Of a stretch of 64,000 bases of DNA, positions 22,986 through 35,241 are shown one piece after another; position 1 is the stretch's first letter, and each line of letters opens with the position of its first letter. The notes beneath the pieces were generated by a model. The model saw nothing but the letters and a program-made list of their open reading frames with translations. It did no database searches and was not told where the DNA came from. This DNA is from Cynocephalus volans (lineage: Eukaryota > Chordata > Mammalia > Dermoptera > Cynocephalidae), in NCBI RefSeq assembly GCF_027409185.1, contig NC_084462.1:24589577-24653576 (forward strand), written 5' to 3'. A program made the translations under genes and the position numbers.

Positions 22986-23544
22986 AGAAGGGACTAATTG
23001 AAGAGGTTGTGTCTTAGGAGGAGTGGGGAATTTGCTTTCTGGCTGGGAGCAATGTGGGTGGGGGGGCAGTTAGAGAAGATTCTTGAAATTTGGAGAGATC
23101 CAAAAGTGTGGTGTGCTCTGAGAGTATCAAGTCACCAGTGCCCCATGGAGGTGACAGAATTCAGGGGGCAGGTGCAGGACGATCCCAGGGACCCTGGATC
23201 CAGGTGGAGGCATCTGTTCCCCCAGCAGGGCCCAAGATCACACAGGTTTGAACAATGAGCACTTTGGGGAGACCATTGTGGACAGAGGACTAAGGAAGGA
23301 TTCCTGATGGTCAAGGTGGGCTCCTTTGCAGGAGCCTAGGTGAAGGGAAACCTCCTTACCTGTCCAGCTTCAGAGGTCCTGAGAATTGGATTAAAGTTGA
23401 TGTAAAGAAAACACCTGAACTTGGGATCTCAAATCCTGTCCTCTACACGTTCACCACACATGCAATTATCTTTAACATCCGTCGCCTATCAGCAGACTGT
23501 TACAGCATCTGGCACAGCGTAGGGAGGGGCTCGACAGCAACAGA

Positions 23545-23790
23545 TGCCCGAGGCAGGATCATAAAAGCTAACAGAGCCATGTTCCTGTTCTAAGCCCTTC
23601 ACATACATTAACTTAATTGTCCTTACCACAGCTCTATGAGGTAGGTACTATTATTATCCCCTTTTACAAATGAGAAAACTGAGGTGCAGAGAGGTTAAGT
23701 AACTTAAGTAATCAGAGATGACATTAATCGTAATTGGCAAATAGTAACTGGTGGAGCAGGGATTCTAACCCAGGCACTTTCACTCCAGAG
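23545..23790 (+). repeat. MIR SINE, nearly full length
   Basis: Contains ttctaagcccttcacatac, ctctatgaggtaggtac, gaaaactgaggtgcagagag and cccaggcactttcactcc in MIR order. It lies in the copy B intron. Confidence 0.85.
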
Positions 23791-24484
23791 ACGCTGGCCT
23801 TTACTTCCACGTGACATCCCGAGGCGACTCCTGCTTCCAGTCATAGGTTTATTTCCAATTGACTAATGCAAAAGCGACACGTGATTCTTCCTTTCTGACC
23901 AAAAAGAGCAATACAAATTGGTCTGAAAAGACCGGGGTTTGCTAGTGTTAAATTCTCTGGCTGGAGAGTGAATGCTACCGGGAATTCCCCAGACATGGGA
24001 AAGCTCCAGAGGTGGGCGTCTGGTGCCAGGAGGCACCATGGGCATCTCCAGCTCAGCTCACTTCTGCGCTTCTGAGCTCCCCCGGTCACAGCGGGCCGCT
24101 GCTAACTTTTACGCTCATTAGAGCTCCCTTCTGCGGGGCCTCGGAGCAGCAGCCAGCTCAATGGCCAAACTCGCACCTGAGCTTCCAGGCTGTAGTGTTC
24201 CCTTCTCCCTCCGTGGGGTCACATCCAATTCTCTTCTCCCTGCTGTTGTTTTCTAAATCTACATCCCTCCTTGCAGCGGCCGTCAGAAGGGTGGAGAGGA
24301 CTGGGACTCTTCCCTTTTTCCATAGGTCTGTGGTTCTCTTTCTAGCATCAGCTAAATTGTCACGTGTCCTGACCATCATAGGCCAGGTTGGGTGCCCTTT
24401 CTCTGTGTCCTCAAACCACTCAGGACATACTATGCTTAAGCTCTCATCACACTACATATTTTAAAGTCATGTGCCTCTTCACTG

Positions 24485-24605
24485 ACAACTTGTAGAGAGC
24501 AGGGGTGCCAACTGTTTTCCATCAGTAGTCAGTCAGCACTTGGTGTGAGAGCTGGCATATAGTAGGTGCTCAGCAAACGTGTTTAATAGAAGTGAGATGA
24601 ATGAC
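24485..24605 (+). repeat. LINE-2 3' tail beside NXPE copy B
   Basis: Contains cttgtagagagcaggggtgcc, gcatatagtaggtgctcagc, then aaacgtgttt. It lies about 75 bases beyond the donor of the copy B neurexophilin exon, in the position matching the L2 tail of copy A. Confidence 0.7.
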
Positions 24606-24678
24606 AAGGGAAGCAGTTTAGGCAGAATAATAACAGTGACCAGGATTCAGGCACCCCAGATGAGGCTGGGTTTCTTAC

Positions 24679-25892
24679 CACGCCATCAGGGCCTCTTTAT
24701 GGGGTGTAGTCACATGCCAGTAATGTCCAGCTGAATGTCCTAGCAGTGAGTCACAGGGCAAGGTAGAGGGCCGAGCACAGAACCAGAGCTCACCCAAATC
24801 TTCCTCCTTGTAGTGACAGGTGAATTCTTCCCCCCCCTGTCAACAGGGCGTTCACATTGCAAGTCACATTTTCTTCATATCCTGGGGGTCCCCGGAAATA
24901 ACCTATGAAATCCACTGTGGCCCAATAGTCTCTCCAGATTTTCTGCAGAACCCCCACTGCCTAGCTGGAGTGGATCAGCCTCACTTGCACCTGGGCCTCC
25001 CCAGCCCAGAGCAGGGGAAGGACAACAGGTATGTGCCATTCTCCAGATCCTGTACATCCCTAGGTACCCCTGCCTTTAAGTCTGGACCCAAGAGCTGTGC
25101 CCAAAACAGATCCCCACCATGGGTCTTGTGCCTGCCTCGGTGGTCCCTGGCCACAAGGACAGCCTCTAGGTAGCCTCCTAAGGTATAGCTGCCCTGGGCA
25201 GGATCCCCCAGGTGGCAGGTATATTAGGCCTCACGGCTAGTTTAACATCAGCACATGCAGGTTAAGCAACTTTCCCCCTTCTCCCCCTCCCGTTTCTGTT
25301 TTCTGCTCTGGGAACTGAGATCCCTCTCCTCAGAAGGGGTAATATCCCTCTCCTGGGAAGGGGTAAACATTACTGTTATCATCCAAGGAATGTCTTGTGG
25401 TCTGTGTTTAGCAGGCTTCAGGCTGGAATGCTTCGTACTGAGATAGTGGCTAATCAAGAGACTATGCCTTAAGCAACCAGATGTTATCAGACCACAAGGG
25501 CTGTGTCACCTTGCACACCACTGATTTCAAAATTCCCCACTACTCTGTCAGAACCCTCCCTAAGAGTCTTATAAACCTCCTGCTTTCCTTGGTTTGGGAG
25601 AACTGATCTGGTTCAGTTTCCCCTCCACGTTAGTGGAATAAACCTTTTGGCTAAAATGGCTCCAGGACTGGGTGTCTCTCTTTTCTCTGTGTCGCCGAAC
25701 CTAACAATGTGGAAGTCTGGGGACTTGTGGAGGCAAGAACGTTCCCCTCATTTCCCGGGGCTAGAGCCAGTAGAGAAGATGGGTCAGGTTGGGAAGCTCC
25801 TGGGGAGGTGAGCCAGAGGACTTGTGTGCAGGGCTGGGCCCTGGAGGCTGAGGGATGGGATTGTCAGGCCAGGAAACCCTGAAGTACCCGAC
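24679..25892 (-). pseudogene. NXPE copy B neurexophilin-domain exon, broken by a solo LTR
   Basis: Homologous to 11223-11977 over its whole length once the LTR at 25221-25706 is set aside. The acceptor (ttctctaccgaaag) and donor (gtaagaaa) survive. Reading from 25892 in phase 0, TAG at 25763-25761 is in frame. Further on, TAG at 24963-24961 replaces the Glu codon of copy A. The run of eight G on the minus strand (24837-24830) is one base longer than the family frame allows, and the next codons run into TGA. The four domain Cys are still recognisable in the shifted frames. Confidence 0.88.
25221..25706 (+). repeat. Solo LTR inserted in the NXPE copy B exon
   Basis: Starts about tattaggcctcacgg and ends gaacctaaca; it contains gaataaacc and tctcttttctctgtg near the end. 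It is the same family as 44542-45008. The flanks aggt (25217-25220) and atgt (25707-25710) fit a 4-bp duplication with one change. Exon sequence continues on both sides when compared with copy A. Confidence 0.85.
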
Positions 25893-27355
25893 CTTTCGGT
25901 AGAGAAAGAGCAACCTGTCAGTGGTTTGTGTTTCTTCATCTTCCGAGAAGGAGATTTGAATTTGTCAAACTGAATCCTCCTCTGCCTGGTGAGTCTCAGG
26001 CAGGCGTCCTGCCTGCCACATGCCCCCTCTGACCAAAGCCTGATGCCTGAGCCACCAGCCCACACATCTGCACATATCATAGCATATTTAAAGCCATATG
26101 TCTGTGGGTTTTGCTAAATCCCACAGAGAATAAAGAGCGTCTCTGTCTCCTGGTCCTCATTAGCTTTTACCCTATGACCTGCACACACTCCTACTGCCAC
26201 CAGAGGGGAGTCTAGGCTCAGCTCAACCCCCGAGTCCCTGGCTGTCCCCACTCCTGATCAGTCCTTCTCCCTCAAGACTCCAACACCTGGAGTAAATCCC
26301 CCTTCCTCTCCTATTTCCTCTTTCCCCACCCCTGTCTCCACCATCTCCACCCTAGACTTAGAAAAAGGATTTTCTTTACATATAGAAGAAGGAGCCCTTC
26401 CTCAGGGAGCAGACAACAAAATCGGGCACACGGTGATCCCAGGGATTTGCACAATAGCGGAAAGGAGAGAGATGCAAGAGAAGACGGACAAGCCCTGAAG
26501 GGAAAAGCCGCATAAATGCACAGGTAAAAGGGAAAGGTGGGAAATGAGTGAGCGAGCCCCCAACCAAAATCCAAGTCTCAGGAAAGAACAAGCCAAAGTT
26601 GGCTTGCCGCATGAGAAACATATCCATATGGGTATGGGTACATCAGCCCATCAGGGTCTCCCTGTATGGGACTTTCTCTGACTGCACCTTAATGTCAAGG
26701 ATCTTGACCCCGTGTTCGACCTTTCCTCATAGCACAGATATCAGGTAACATATATGCAGTCCTGGCCATCTGATACTCCCACCAGGGCCAGGGCAAAGAG
26801 AGTGCCCAGGTGGCTCTCTCTATATGTATCTCCTGGATGAAATCAACATAAGCAGGAAGAAAGACTTGGTCGGCACAGCAGGAAGGGCGACCTTCACCCT
26901 GGCCGCTTGACCTGTCCCAGAGGCACTAAATTAAGTTCCTGGAGGTCTTAATTATCTTCTCTGTTTCATCTCCTATGAGTTGTTGGCAGAGTTTGTGAGC
27001 AAGATATTTTAGGGATGTGTAAATTTCCCTCTACTTTGAAATCAATAAAAAATGCATCCATTCAATCTCTCCCTCAATAAAGAATGAGCACTTTATTATA
27101 GGTGCTGGTGTTAAAATGATAAAGGACAGCCCCTGCACCTTAGTTAGTCCAAGTCACCGAGAACTGTAATAAGTGCTGGGGTACGTAAGGGGCCCCTGCC
27201 CATACTGGGACGGGGGAGCCGGCAGCAGGGGAAAAGATATGAGATGCTTGAGCTGAGTCGTGAAGGAAAAGTGCAGGTGAGAAAGGCGGAGCAATTATGA
27301 AAGAGAGAGCAGAATGTACGAAGATGGAAAGGAGAGGGGGCATGTCATTCATTCC
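25893..27355. other. Copy B intron
   Basis: 25910-26350 is paralogous to 12000-12500. 27040-27140 has weak L2-like text (cctcaataaagaatgagcac). Nothing else was recognised. Confidence 0.5.
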
Positions 27356-27359
27356 AATA

Positions 27360-28490
27360 CAACTCTTAGGAGAAAATAAGGCAAACTCTTCACAACCTTG
27401 GATTTGGCACTGACTTCTTGGATATGACACCAAAGGCACAGGAAACAAAATAAAAAATAGACAAATTGAACTTCATGAAAAATTTTAAAGTTTGGGTATC
27501 AAGAGAGGCTATTAACAGAGTAAAAAGGCAACCCATAGAATGGGAGATAGTGTTTGTAAATAATTTCTCCGATAAGGGATTGAGATCCAGAATATATAGA
27601 GAACTCCTGAAACTCAACAAGAAAAAAATGAACAACTGGATTCAAAAATAGGCAAAGGACTTGAATACACTTCAAGGAAGATACAGAACTGGCCAGTAAG
27701 CATACAAAAAGATACTAAACATCACTAACCATTAGAGAAACACAAATCAAAATTGCAAGAAATACCACATCACCATCAGAAAATAGCAAGTGTTGCTGAG
27801 GATGTGAAGAAATTGGAACACATGTGCACTGTTGGTGAGAATGTAGAATGGCACAGCAGCTGTGAAAAACTAGGGTGGTTCCTCAAAATATTAAAAGTAG
27901 AACTACTATATGATAGAGTAATTCTATTTCTGGGTATATACCCCTCAAAATTGAAAACAGCATCTCAACGAGATATTTACACACCTGTGTTCATAGCAGC
28001 ATTAGTCACAATAGCTAAAACATGGAAGCAACCCAAGTGTCCATTGATGGATGAATGGACAACCAAAATGTGGTATATACATATGATAGAATATTATTTA
28101 GCCTTAAAAAGGAAGGCAGTTCTGGCATATTCTACAACATGGACGAACCTTGACGACACTATGCTAAGTGAAATAAACCAGACACAAAAGGACAAATATT
28201 GTATGATTCCACTTACAGAGGCAGTTATAGTAGTCAAAATCATAAGAGACAGAAAGTAGAAAGGTGGTTGCCAGAGGCTGAGCGGTGAAGGGAATGAAGA
28301 GTTACTTAGCAACTAAAGAGTCTCAGTTGTACACGATGAAAAGAGCTATGGGGGTGGATGGGGGTGATGGCTGCACATTATGGATGTACTTAATGTCACT
28401 GAGCTGTACACTTAAAAATGGTTAAGATGGCAAATTTTATGTTATATGTATTTTACCACAATTTAAAAATATATATAAAAAAATAAGAAA
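27360..28490 (+). repeat. Old L1 3' end (ORF2 C-terminus and 3' UTR)
   Basis: Contains ggaaacaaaataaaaaatag, aaaggcaacccatagaatgg, atttctgggtatatacccc, gaatattatttagcc and an A-rich end at 28465-28500. Short open stretches encode decayed ORF2 C-terminal sequence. Confidence 0.8.
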
Positions 28491-29174
28491 TAAAGAAATA
28501 AAAGATTCTCATTTACACCAGAACTAGTCACAGGAACCATAACTCATCCCAGGTTAGACACTGAAACTTTTGACTTAACATCCAAATAAGATGCTGTGGA
28601 GGCAACTCAATTTGAAGCCCATTGTTATCTGGTTTAGCACAAGTGATTTGTCCTTTGTAAATACACAGGTTTATGTCTTTGAGTTATCTTTTGCTTTGTT
28701 TCTTTATTCATTCCTGGTAAAACTCCTTTTTGAAGTACTACAACGTTCTTTCTCAGCAGAACCAAGGGGAAAAGGAAACGTCTACATGTGCAGCAAGGTA
28801 GAGAGGAGGAAAGGGGTGTCCCTGGAGACAAGGTATGGAGGTTACAGTGCCTCTCTCAGTTATGAGAAGTGGAAAGGAGCCAGCTGAGCTGAAGCAGAAA
28901 TATAACAACTTGGAGAAAGAGAAGGCTTGGAAAGCATAGATTTCTATCTTCTCCTCAAACTGTTTTGGACACCCTTAAAGCCACCCCTACTTGTTACAAT
29001 TTGCTCGCTCTCTTTCTATGAACTTGTCCCACCACGACACTTCTGCTCCTGGATTAGAAGCTGGAAAATAGAGTGAGGAAATGGAGGTTTTTTCTCAGCC
29101 TCCTTCTCCCAGATGCAGGTAACTGGTTCAAGCTCTATGGGAGGATCGAGATGAGTGGAAAGAGGAATACTCAC

Positions 29175-29270
29175 CCAAACTGCAATGACCAACCCTAGAA
29201 CCACAATCTTGTGCCACGTGAACGGGGTGATGAAGAGTTTTGTGGACGCCTGGGCTTGTGTATTAGACAT
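29175..29270 (-). CDS. NXPE 5' coding exon: start codon and signal anchor
   Basis: ATG at 29270-29268 opens 32 codons. After an N-terminal Ser/Thr-rich tail comes WHKIVVLGLVIAVW, a hydrophobic stretch preceded by Lys and His, as in the type II signal anchors or signal peptides of NXPE proteins. The donor TGG|GTGAGT follows 29175 in phase 0. That matches the phase-0 acceptors of both neurexophilin exons (25892 in copy B, 11977 in copy A). Its position assigns it to copy B. Because B is dead and A lacks a visible 5' exon, it could also splice to A. The upstream acceptor may be tctctacccag (exon with a short 5' UTR); that boundary is unsure. Confidence 0.6.
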
Positions 29271-29279
29271 CTGGCACGT

Positions 29280-30555
29280 GACTGAGATCCTGGGTAGAGA
29301 GTTTCAAAAATCCAAGAATTAATAAGGAACTATCAACATAGAATTTGTATATTGATAATGACAGTCTCTGAAATTTCCAGATGCATGATTAAATAATTAA
29401 AAGCTATACTCAGCAATGTGACCCATGCTCTCACCAAAGAACATCCAGCTCGTGAGCCAACCACTCACAGGCTCTAATGATTGATCCTGCAGATTTCTAA
29501 GCCCCTAAAGACTTCTGTCTTGACGTCTAGCCTTTGACATCATCAGCCTTTCCAAAAGAGGTAGGTTCCCTTTCAACAGGACATGGAGTTTGGCCAAAGA
29601 CATTAGTTGCTTGGCACTTTTGTCTTCCTCCCGACTCCAAGGAGCAAGAGCTTTAACAAGTGAAGAGAAAGGGAGAAAAACCACCAAGTCCTCCAGAATA
29701 CTAGGTTCTCCTCCCAGATCTATTCCCAAGGACTGTGAGTCTCAGGAAAAACCACTTGCAACAACTCCACGCAACAGCTTGCTTCAGCTTCGACATCTCT
29801 CCGTTTACAACCTCTTCCATGCTCTCTTCTTCTGCCCTTCTAGGTTCTCTTCTTCTCTTCCAACCCCTCCACATTTGTGTGAGCCATCATATCATTTTCC
29901 CCAAGACGAGCAACGGGACCTTACTTTCTAACTTGTTGCTTCTTTGTGAGTTAATATTCATTGAACATGCTTTGTTGTTGTTGTTATTGCTGTTGTGTTG
30001 CTGGCTGGTTCAGGGATCAAACCCCAGACATGGTTCCTATTTATGGTTCAATGTGAATATGCAAGGGGAGTGTTAGAAAGGTAACAATCTAGTGGAGTGG
30101 AGTTAGATTACTCCCTCACCTGTGGATGCCACCGCAGAATGTCCCGCAGGTGGATGAACACCTAGGCCTCAAAGGACTCCATCAGTCATTGGAAGCCAAA
30201 GGTGTGTCAATTGTCTCTGATCTGAAAATCAATTATGAAGGAGGTGTTCCCAGAAGAAAAACTCAAAATAAATGGAGGAAAAGGTCTCTCGAAAGTTTGG
30301 ACTAGAAAAACACTTTTTTACAGGGAGAGGGTAAACCAGCACCCAGGTGCCAGAGAAATAAAACCATGACCATCGTAAGGATTCTAGAAGCAGAATGTGA
30401 CTGTTGATCAGAGGATGGGATGTAGTTATCTTGGAAGGCAGATCTGGGCTCAGAGAAGCTCTTCACTGCCTTTACCAGAATTCTGGTATCAAAGAGCTTA
30501 ATCTTTAGGAGCCTTTGTGTTTGATCTAGTTCTGGAATCTGTTTATTTTTTTCCA
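29280..30555. other. Upstream of the NXPE 5' exon
   Basis: The promoter or 5' untranslated exon of the copy B skeleton may lie here. I saw no CpG island or clear TATA box that would fix it. It holds one SINE fragment (29975-30035). Confidence 0.4.
29975..30035 (-). repeat. SINE fragment (CYN-like 3' part)
   Basis: Minus-strand ggggtttgatccctgaaccagccagc followed by an A-rich segment with CAA repeats (tgttgttgttattgctg on the plus strand). Only the B-box side is recognisable. Confidence 0.5.
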
Positions 30556-30559
30556 CAAT

Positions 30560-33267
30560 AAGCAATCTCCAACACTGGGATCAGAACTACCGGGATCAAA
30601 CTACATTTAGAATAAACAGGAAATGAATGCAAAAAAAGTAGAAGGAACAAAATAATATAGATAAGAGCAAAAATAATGGAATAGAAAACAAACACACAAT
30701 AGAGAGAAATGAGTAGGATAATTTGGTGTTTTGCAAAGACTAATAAAACTATAAACATCAGGTGAGATTAATGAAGGATAACCAATGGCAAGTATGAAAA
30801 AGGGTACATGTGACATATCTTACAGATACTAAGACATAGTAAGAGAATATTATAAATAACTTTATGCCAATTAATTTGAAAATTTAGATAAAATGGACAA
30901 ATTTCTGGAAGAAGCCTTCCCAAAATGAACACAAGAAAGAAAAAATCTAAAATGTTCTATGTCTATTAAATAAATTGAATCTGTAATTTAAAAATTTCTA
31001 CCAATGAAAACACTGGACACAGATTGTTTACCATGTAACTATTCCAAACATTTTATGGAAACTTTATACAGAGTACTAAAATTCTGCCACAGAATAGAAA
31101 ACAAGGAACTACTCCCAACTAATTTGAAATCTTCATGACCTTAATTCCAAAACGAAAGCAGGACATCACAAGAAAGGAAAATTATAGGTCAACTTCTCTC
31201 ATACACACAGTTGCAAACTGACTAAACAAATTAGTGACTAACTTTGAGTGAAAGAAACCAGATATTTTAAAAGTACCTGGTCTAAAGTATTAAAAGTCCA
31301 GGACAGGAGACTTACAGTGCTGGGAAGTTGTCACTCTCATCCTCACAACAAGAAAAAAGCTGGACAGACTGAAAATCCACAATTTTCATAGATCCATTAG
31401 ATAATTGAATTTTAGAGTTATCAGATAAAGAATTTAAAATAACTGTAATTAATATACTAAGGGCTACAATGGAAAAAAATGGACAACATTTAAGAACAGA
31501 TGGGTGATCTAAACATAGAGATGGAAACTCTAAGAAAGAGTCAAAAGGGAGTGTTAGATGTCAAAAACACTGTAATGGAAATGAAGGCTGCATCTGATGG
31601 ATTCATGATTAGACTGGGCACTGCTGAGAAAACAATCCGTGAGTCTGAAGAAATGTTAATAGAAACTCCCCAGATGAAAATGCAAAGAGAAAAAACAGTA
31701 AGTAAAAAAGGAACAGAACATCTAAGAACTGTATGACAGTTATAAAAGATGTAACATACATGTAATTATAATACCAGAAAGAGAAGAACAAGAGAAAGGA
31801 GAAGAAATATTTGATGTAATAATGGCTGAGCATTTCCCAAAACTAATGACATGCATCAAACTACAGATCCAGAAAGCTCAGAGAACATTAAACCAGATGA
31901 ATGCCAAAAAACCAATCTACAACTAGGTATATTATATTCATATTTTAGAAAGTCAACGACAAATAGAAAATCTTAAAAGCTAGAGAAAGCAAACACTATA
32001 GAAGAACAAGAGTCAGGATTACACCATCTTCTCTTCAGAAACCATTGCAAGTAAGAAGAGAGTGCAATGAGATATTTGAAGTAATAAAATAAAATCCCAC
32101 CCACCCAGAATTCGATATTCAGCAAAATTACACTTCAAAAGTGAAGGAGAAATAGACTTTCTCAGACAAAAAAAAAAAAAAACTCAGGCAAACTGGGGCC
32201 ACAAAACTTGTGTTGCTGGGAATATTGAAAGAACTTCTTCAGAGAAAAGAAAAATGACATCAATCAGAAACCCTAAGTTCTATATAAAGAAATGAACAGC
32301 ATTAGAGAAGAAATAAATGAAGGTAAAATCAAATCTTTTATTTTCTGACTTTTAATTGATATAATTGGTAACTGTTCAAAATAAAACAGCAAAAAATGTA
32401 TTGGATAATTATAGCTTGTGGATAAGTAAAATGAATGACAGCAATGTTACAAGGGATGAGAGGGAGGAATTGGGTATACTCTGCTATAAGCTAACTGTGA
32501 TACTCCAGAAAGTGGAATTAGATTAGTTGTAAATGTATATTGCAAAGTCCAGGGAAACTGCTAAAATTTTTTAAAAGAAGCATAAATAATAAGCAAGAGA
32601 TAGGAGAAAATGTAAATATATAAAATATTCAATTAGAACAAGAAGGCAGAAAATGGGGAAGATAAAGAAAAGAACAAAAGAATAAATGCAATGAATAGAA
32701 AACAGTTACAAGCATAGTAGATATTAATAATTCTATCCATAATCACTTTAAATGTGAATGGTCTAAATACATCAATTAAAAGACAGAGATTGAAAAATAG
32801 GATTGAACTATGTGTTTTCTACAAGAAATTCCTGTTAAATATTTAGACACAGATAGATTAAAAGTACAGGATGAAGTAAGATAGACCATGTTAAGTTAAT
32901 ATCCATCCTTCTTGAATAATTCAAAAAAATAGAAGGGAGCACTTCTTAATTCATTCTATGAGGTCAGCATTACCCCAATACTGAAACTAGATAATGACAT
33001 TACACAAAAAGAGAAAATTACAGACCAATATTTCTTATATTGATGCAAAAATCCTCAATGACATACTAGCACACCAAATCCAACAGCATATGAGTAGGAT
33101 TATATACCACAACAGAGAGAGATTTATCCCAAGAATGCAAGGGTGATTTAACAAGAAGATCAATCAATATAACACACTACATTAATAGAACAAAGGAAGA
33201 AAACCATATAATCATCTCAATTTATACAGAAAAAGCATCTGACAAAATCCAACACCCTTTCATGATT

Positions 33268-33307
<40 letters not shown>

Positions 33308-35229
33308 AACTTGATAAGGAACATCTATAAGATACCTATAGCTGACATCATACTGAACCGTGAATATCTAGATTCTTCCCCCTAAGACCAAGAATAAGGC
33401 AAGATGTCCTCTCTCACCTCTCCTACTCAGTCTTCAACTGAATGTCCTGGCCAAGGCAAGAAGATAAGAAAAGGAAATTAAAGATATAAAGACTGAGAAG
33501 AAACGAATGAAACTGTTATTGTTGCCAGATGACATAATTATCTATAAAGAAAATCCCAAGAATCAGAAAACAAAAAATAAACACTTCCTGGACCTAATTA
33601 GCAAGTACATCAAGTTTGCAGGATATAAGATTAATACACGAAAATAAATTGCTTTCCTATATACCAGTAATGGATAATTGGAATTTGAAATTAAAAACAC
33701 AATACCATTTATGTTAGCACCAAAAAAGGGACAAATACATGGATATAAATCTAACAAAATAGGTACAGGACCTATATGAGACAAACTACAAATTGTGATG
33801 AAAGAAACTGAAGATGTAAATAAATGAAAAGATATTCCATCTTCAGGGATAGTGTGACTTAATATTAAGATATCAGTTCTCCCCAATTTGATCTATTGAT
33901 TTGATGCAATCCCAATCAAATCCCAGCAAGTTATTTTGTGAACATCTACAACCTGCTTCTAAAGCTATATGAAAAGGCAAAAGACTCAAAATAGCCAACA
34001 CAATACTGAAGAAGAACAAAGTCAGAGAACTGACACTACCTGACTTACGACTTACTATAAAGCTGCAGTAATCAAGACAGTGTGGTATTGACGAAAGGAT
34101 AGACAAACAGATCAATGAAACAAAATAGAGAATAAAGAAAAAATGGGACAGAAGGGACAGAAAAAGACCCAGAGAAATATAATTAACTAATCGTTGACAA
34201 AGGAGCAAGGCAATTCAGTGGAGAAAAGATACTCTTTTCAATAGATAGTATTGGAGCAACTGGACACACACATGCAAACAATGAACCTAGACACAGGCTT
34301 TACATCTTTCATAATAATTGACTCAAAATAGTCCACAGACTCAAATGTCAGATGCAAAACCATAAAACTTCTAGACGATAACATAGAAGAAAATCTATAT
34401 GACCTTGGGTTTGGTCATATACTGCTGACAAATAAGCATATTTAAAATTGCTCAACATCATATTTAATAGGGGTATTGCAAATTAAAACAACTATGAGAT
34501 ATCACTACTCATCTGTTCGAATGGCTGAGATCAAAAACACTGACAAAACCAAATTCTGGTGAGGTTGTGGAGCAACAGGAACCCACATCATTGTTGGTGA
34601 GAATGTGAAATGATACAGCCAGGTTTGGAAGATCATTTAGCAGTCATTAAGACAGTGTGGTACTGGAGCAAGGGTAGACGGGTTTACACAATGAAATAGA
34701 GAATCCAGAAGCAGACACACCCATATCAGGCCACTTGATTTATGACAAACATGTCACTACAGAGAATTAAGGAGACTTTCAATAAAGAGTGCCAATACAA
34801 TTACATATCCATATAAAAGATGATGCTATTGTCTGCCCGGAACCATATACAAAAATAATTCCAAATGGACGGTAAATCTAAAGTGTGAAAGTTAAAACAA
34901 AAAAGCTTCTAGGGGATAGCCTAGGAAAATACTTTCATGACTGTTGGCAGATGTGAAAATTTCTTAAACAGGACACAAATAGCACAAACCATTAAGGAAG
35001 AGATTGATAAACTGAACTGCGTTAAAATTTGAAACTTTTGTTCATCAAAACACTCTATAACAGCATGAAAAATTTAGTCACTGTGGGAGAGCACATGTGG
35101 AATTCAAATAGCCTACAAAAGACTAGTATATATACATCATTTCTACAAGTCAATAAGTAAAAGTTAAACAGCCTACTAGAAAAACAGGATAAAAATCTAA
35201 GCAGGCATTTCACAAAAGTGAATAATCAA
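30560..35229 (+). repeat. Old L1 copies, host of the young L1 copy 1
   Basis: 30850-31260 is degenerate ORF2. 31290-32330 resembles old L1 ORF1. 32900-34480 is ORF2 reverse-transcriptase region with a (CA)n run at 33268-33304. 34645-35229 is another ORF2 piece that resumes after the young L1 at 42036 (aaacatatatagacatattc) and runs to about 42480. No usable frames. Confidence 0.75.
33268..33304 (+). repeat. (CA)n microsatellite
   Basis: About 17 uninterrupted CA units lie within an old L1 ORF2 fragment. Confidence 0.95.
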
Positions 35230-35241
35230 ATATCCAATAAA

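Larger units (their letters stand above)
17421..29270 (-). pseudogene. NXPE family pseudogene, copy B (five exons, multiple lesions)
   Basis: This is a complete minus-strand NXPE gene skeleton: exons 29175-29270 (signal anchor), 24679-25892 (neurexophilin domain, split by an LTR), 19792-19865, 19519-19660 (GDS exon) and 17421-17953 (PC-esterase end). Family splice sites and phases are still recognisable, so it is a duplicated gene and not a processed copy. Lesions are the LTR insertion at 25221-25706, in-frame TAG codons at 25763-25761 and 24963-24961, a G8 run at 24830-24837 that shifts frame, a net 32-bp loss in the GDS exon, GDS changed to GGS, two adjacent TGA codons at 17711-17706, and a GC donor after 19792. 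It cannot encode a full NXPE protein. A transcribed non-coding role is possible but nothing here shows it. Confidence 0.88.

Noticed and set aside
33268-33304. Regularly repeated array that might be CRISPR-like
   Set aside because: It is a simple (CA)n run in a mammalian L1. There are no spacers and the genome is eukaryotic.
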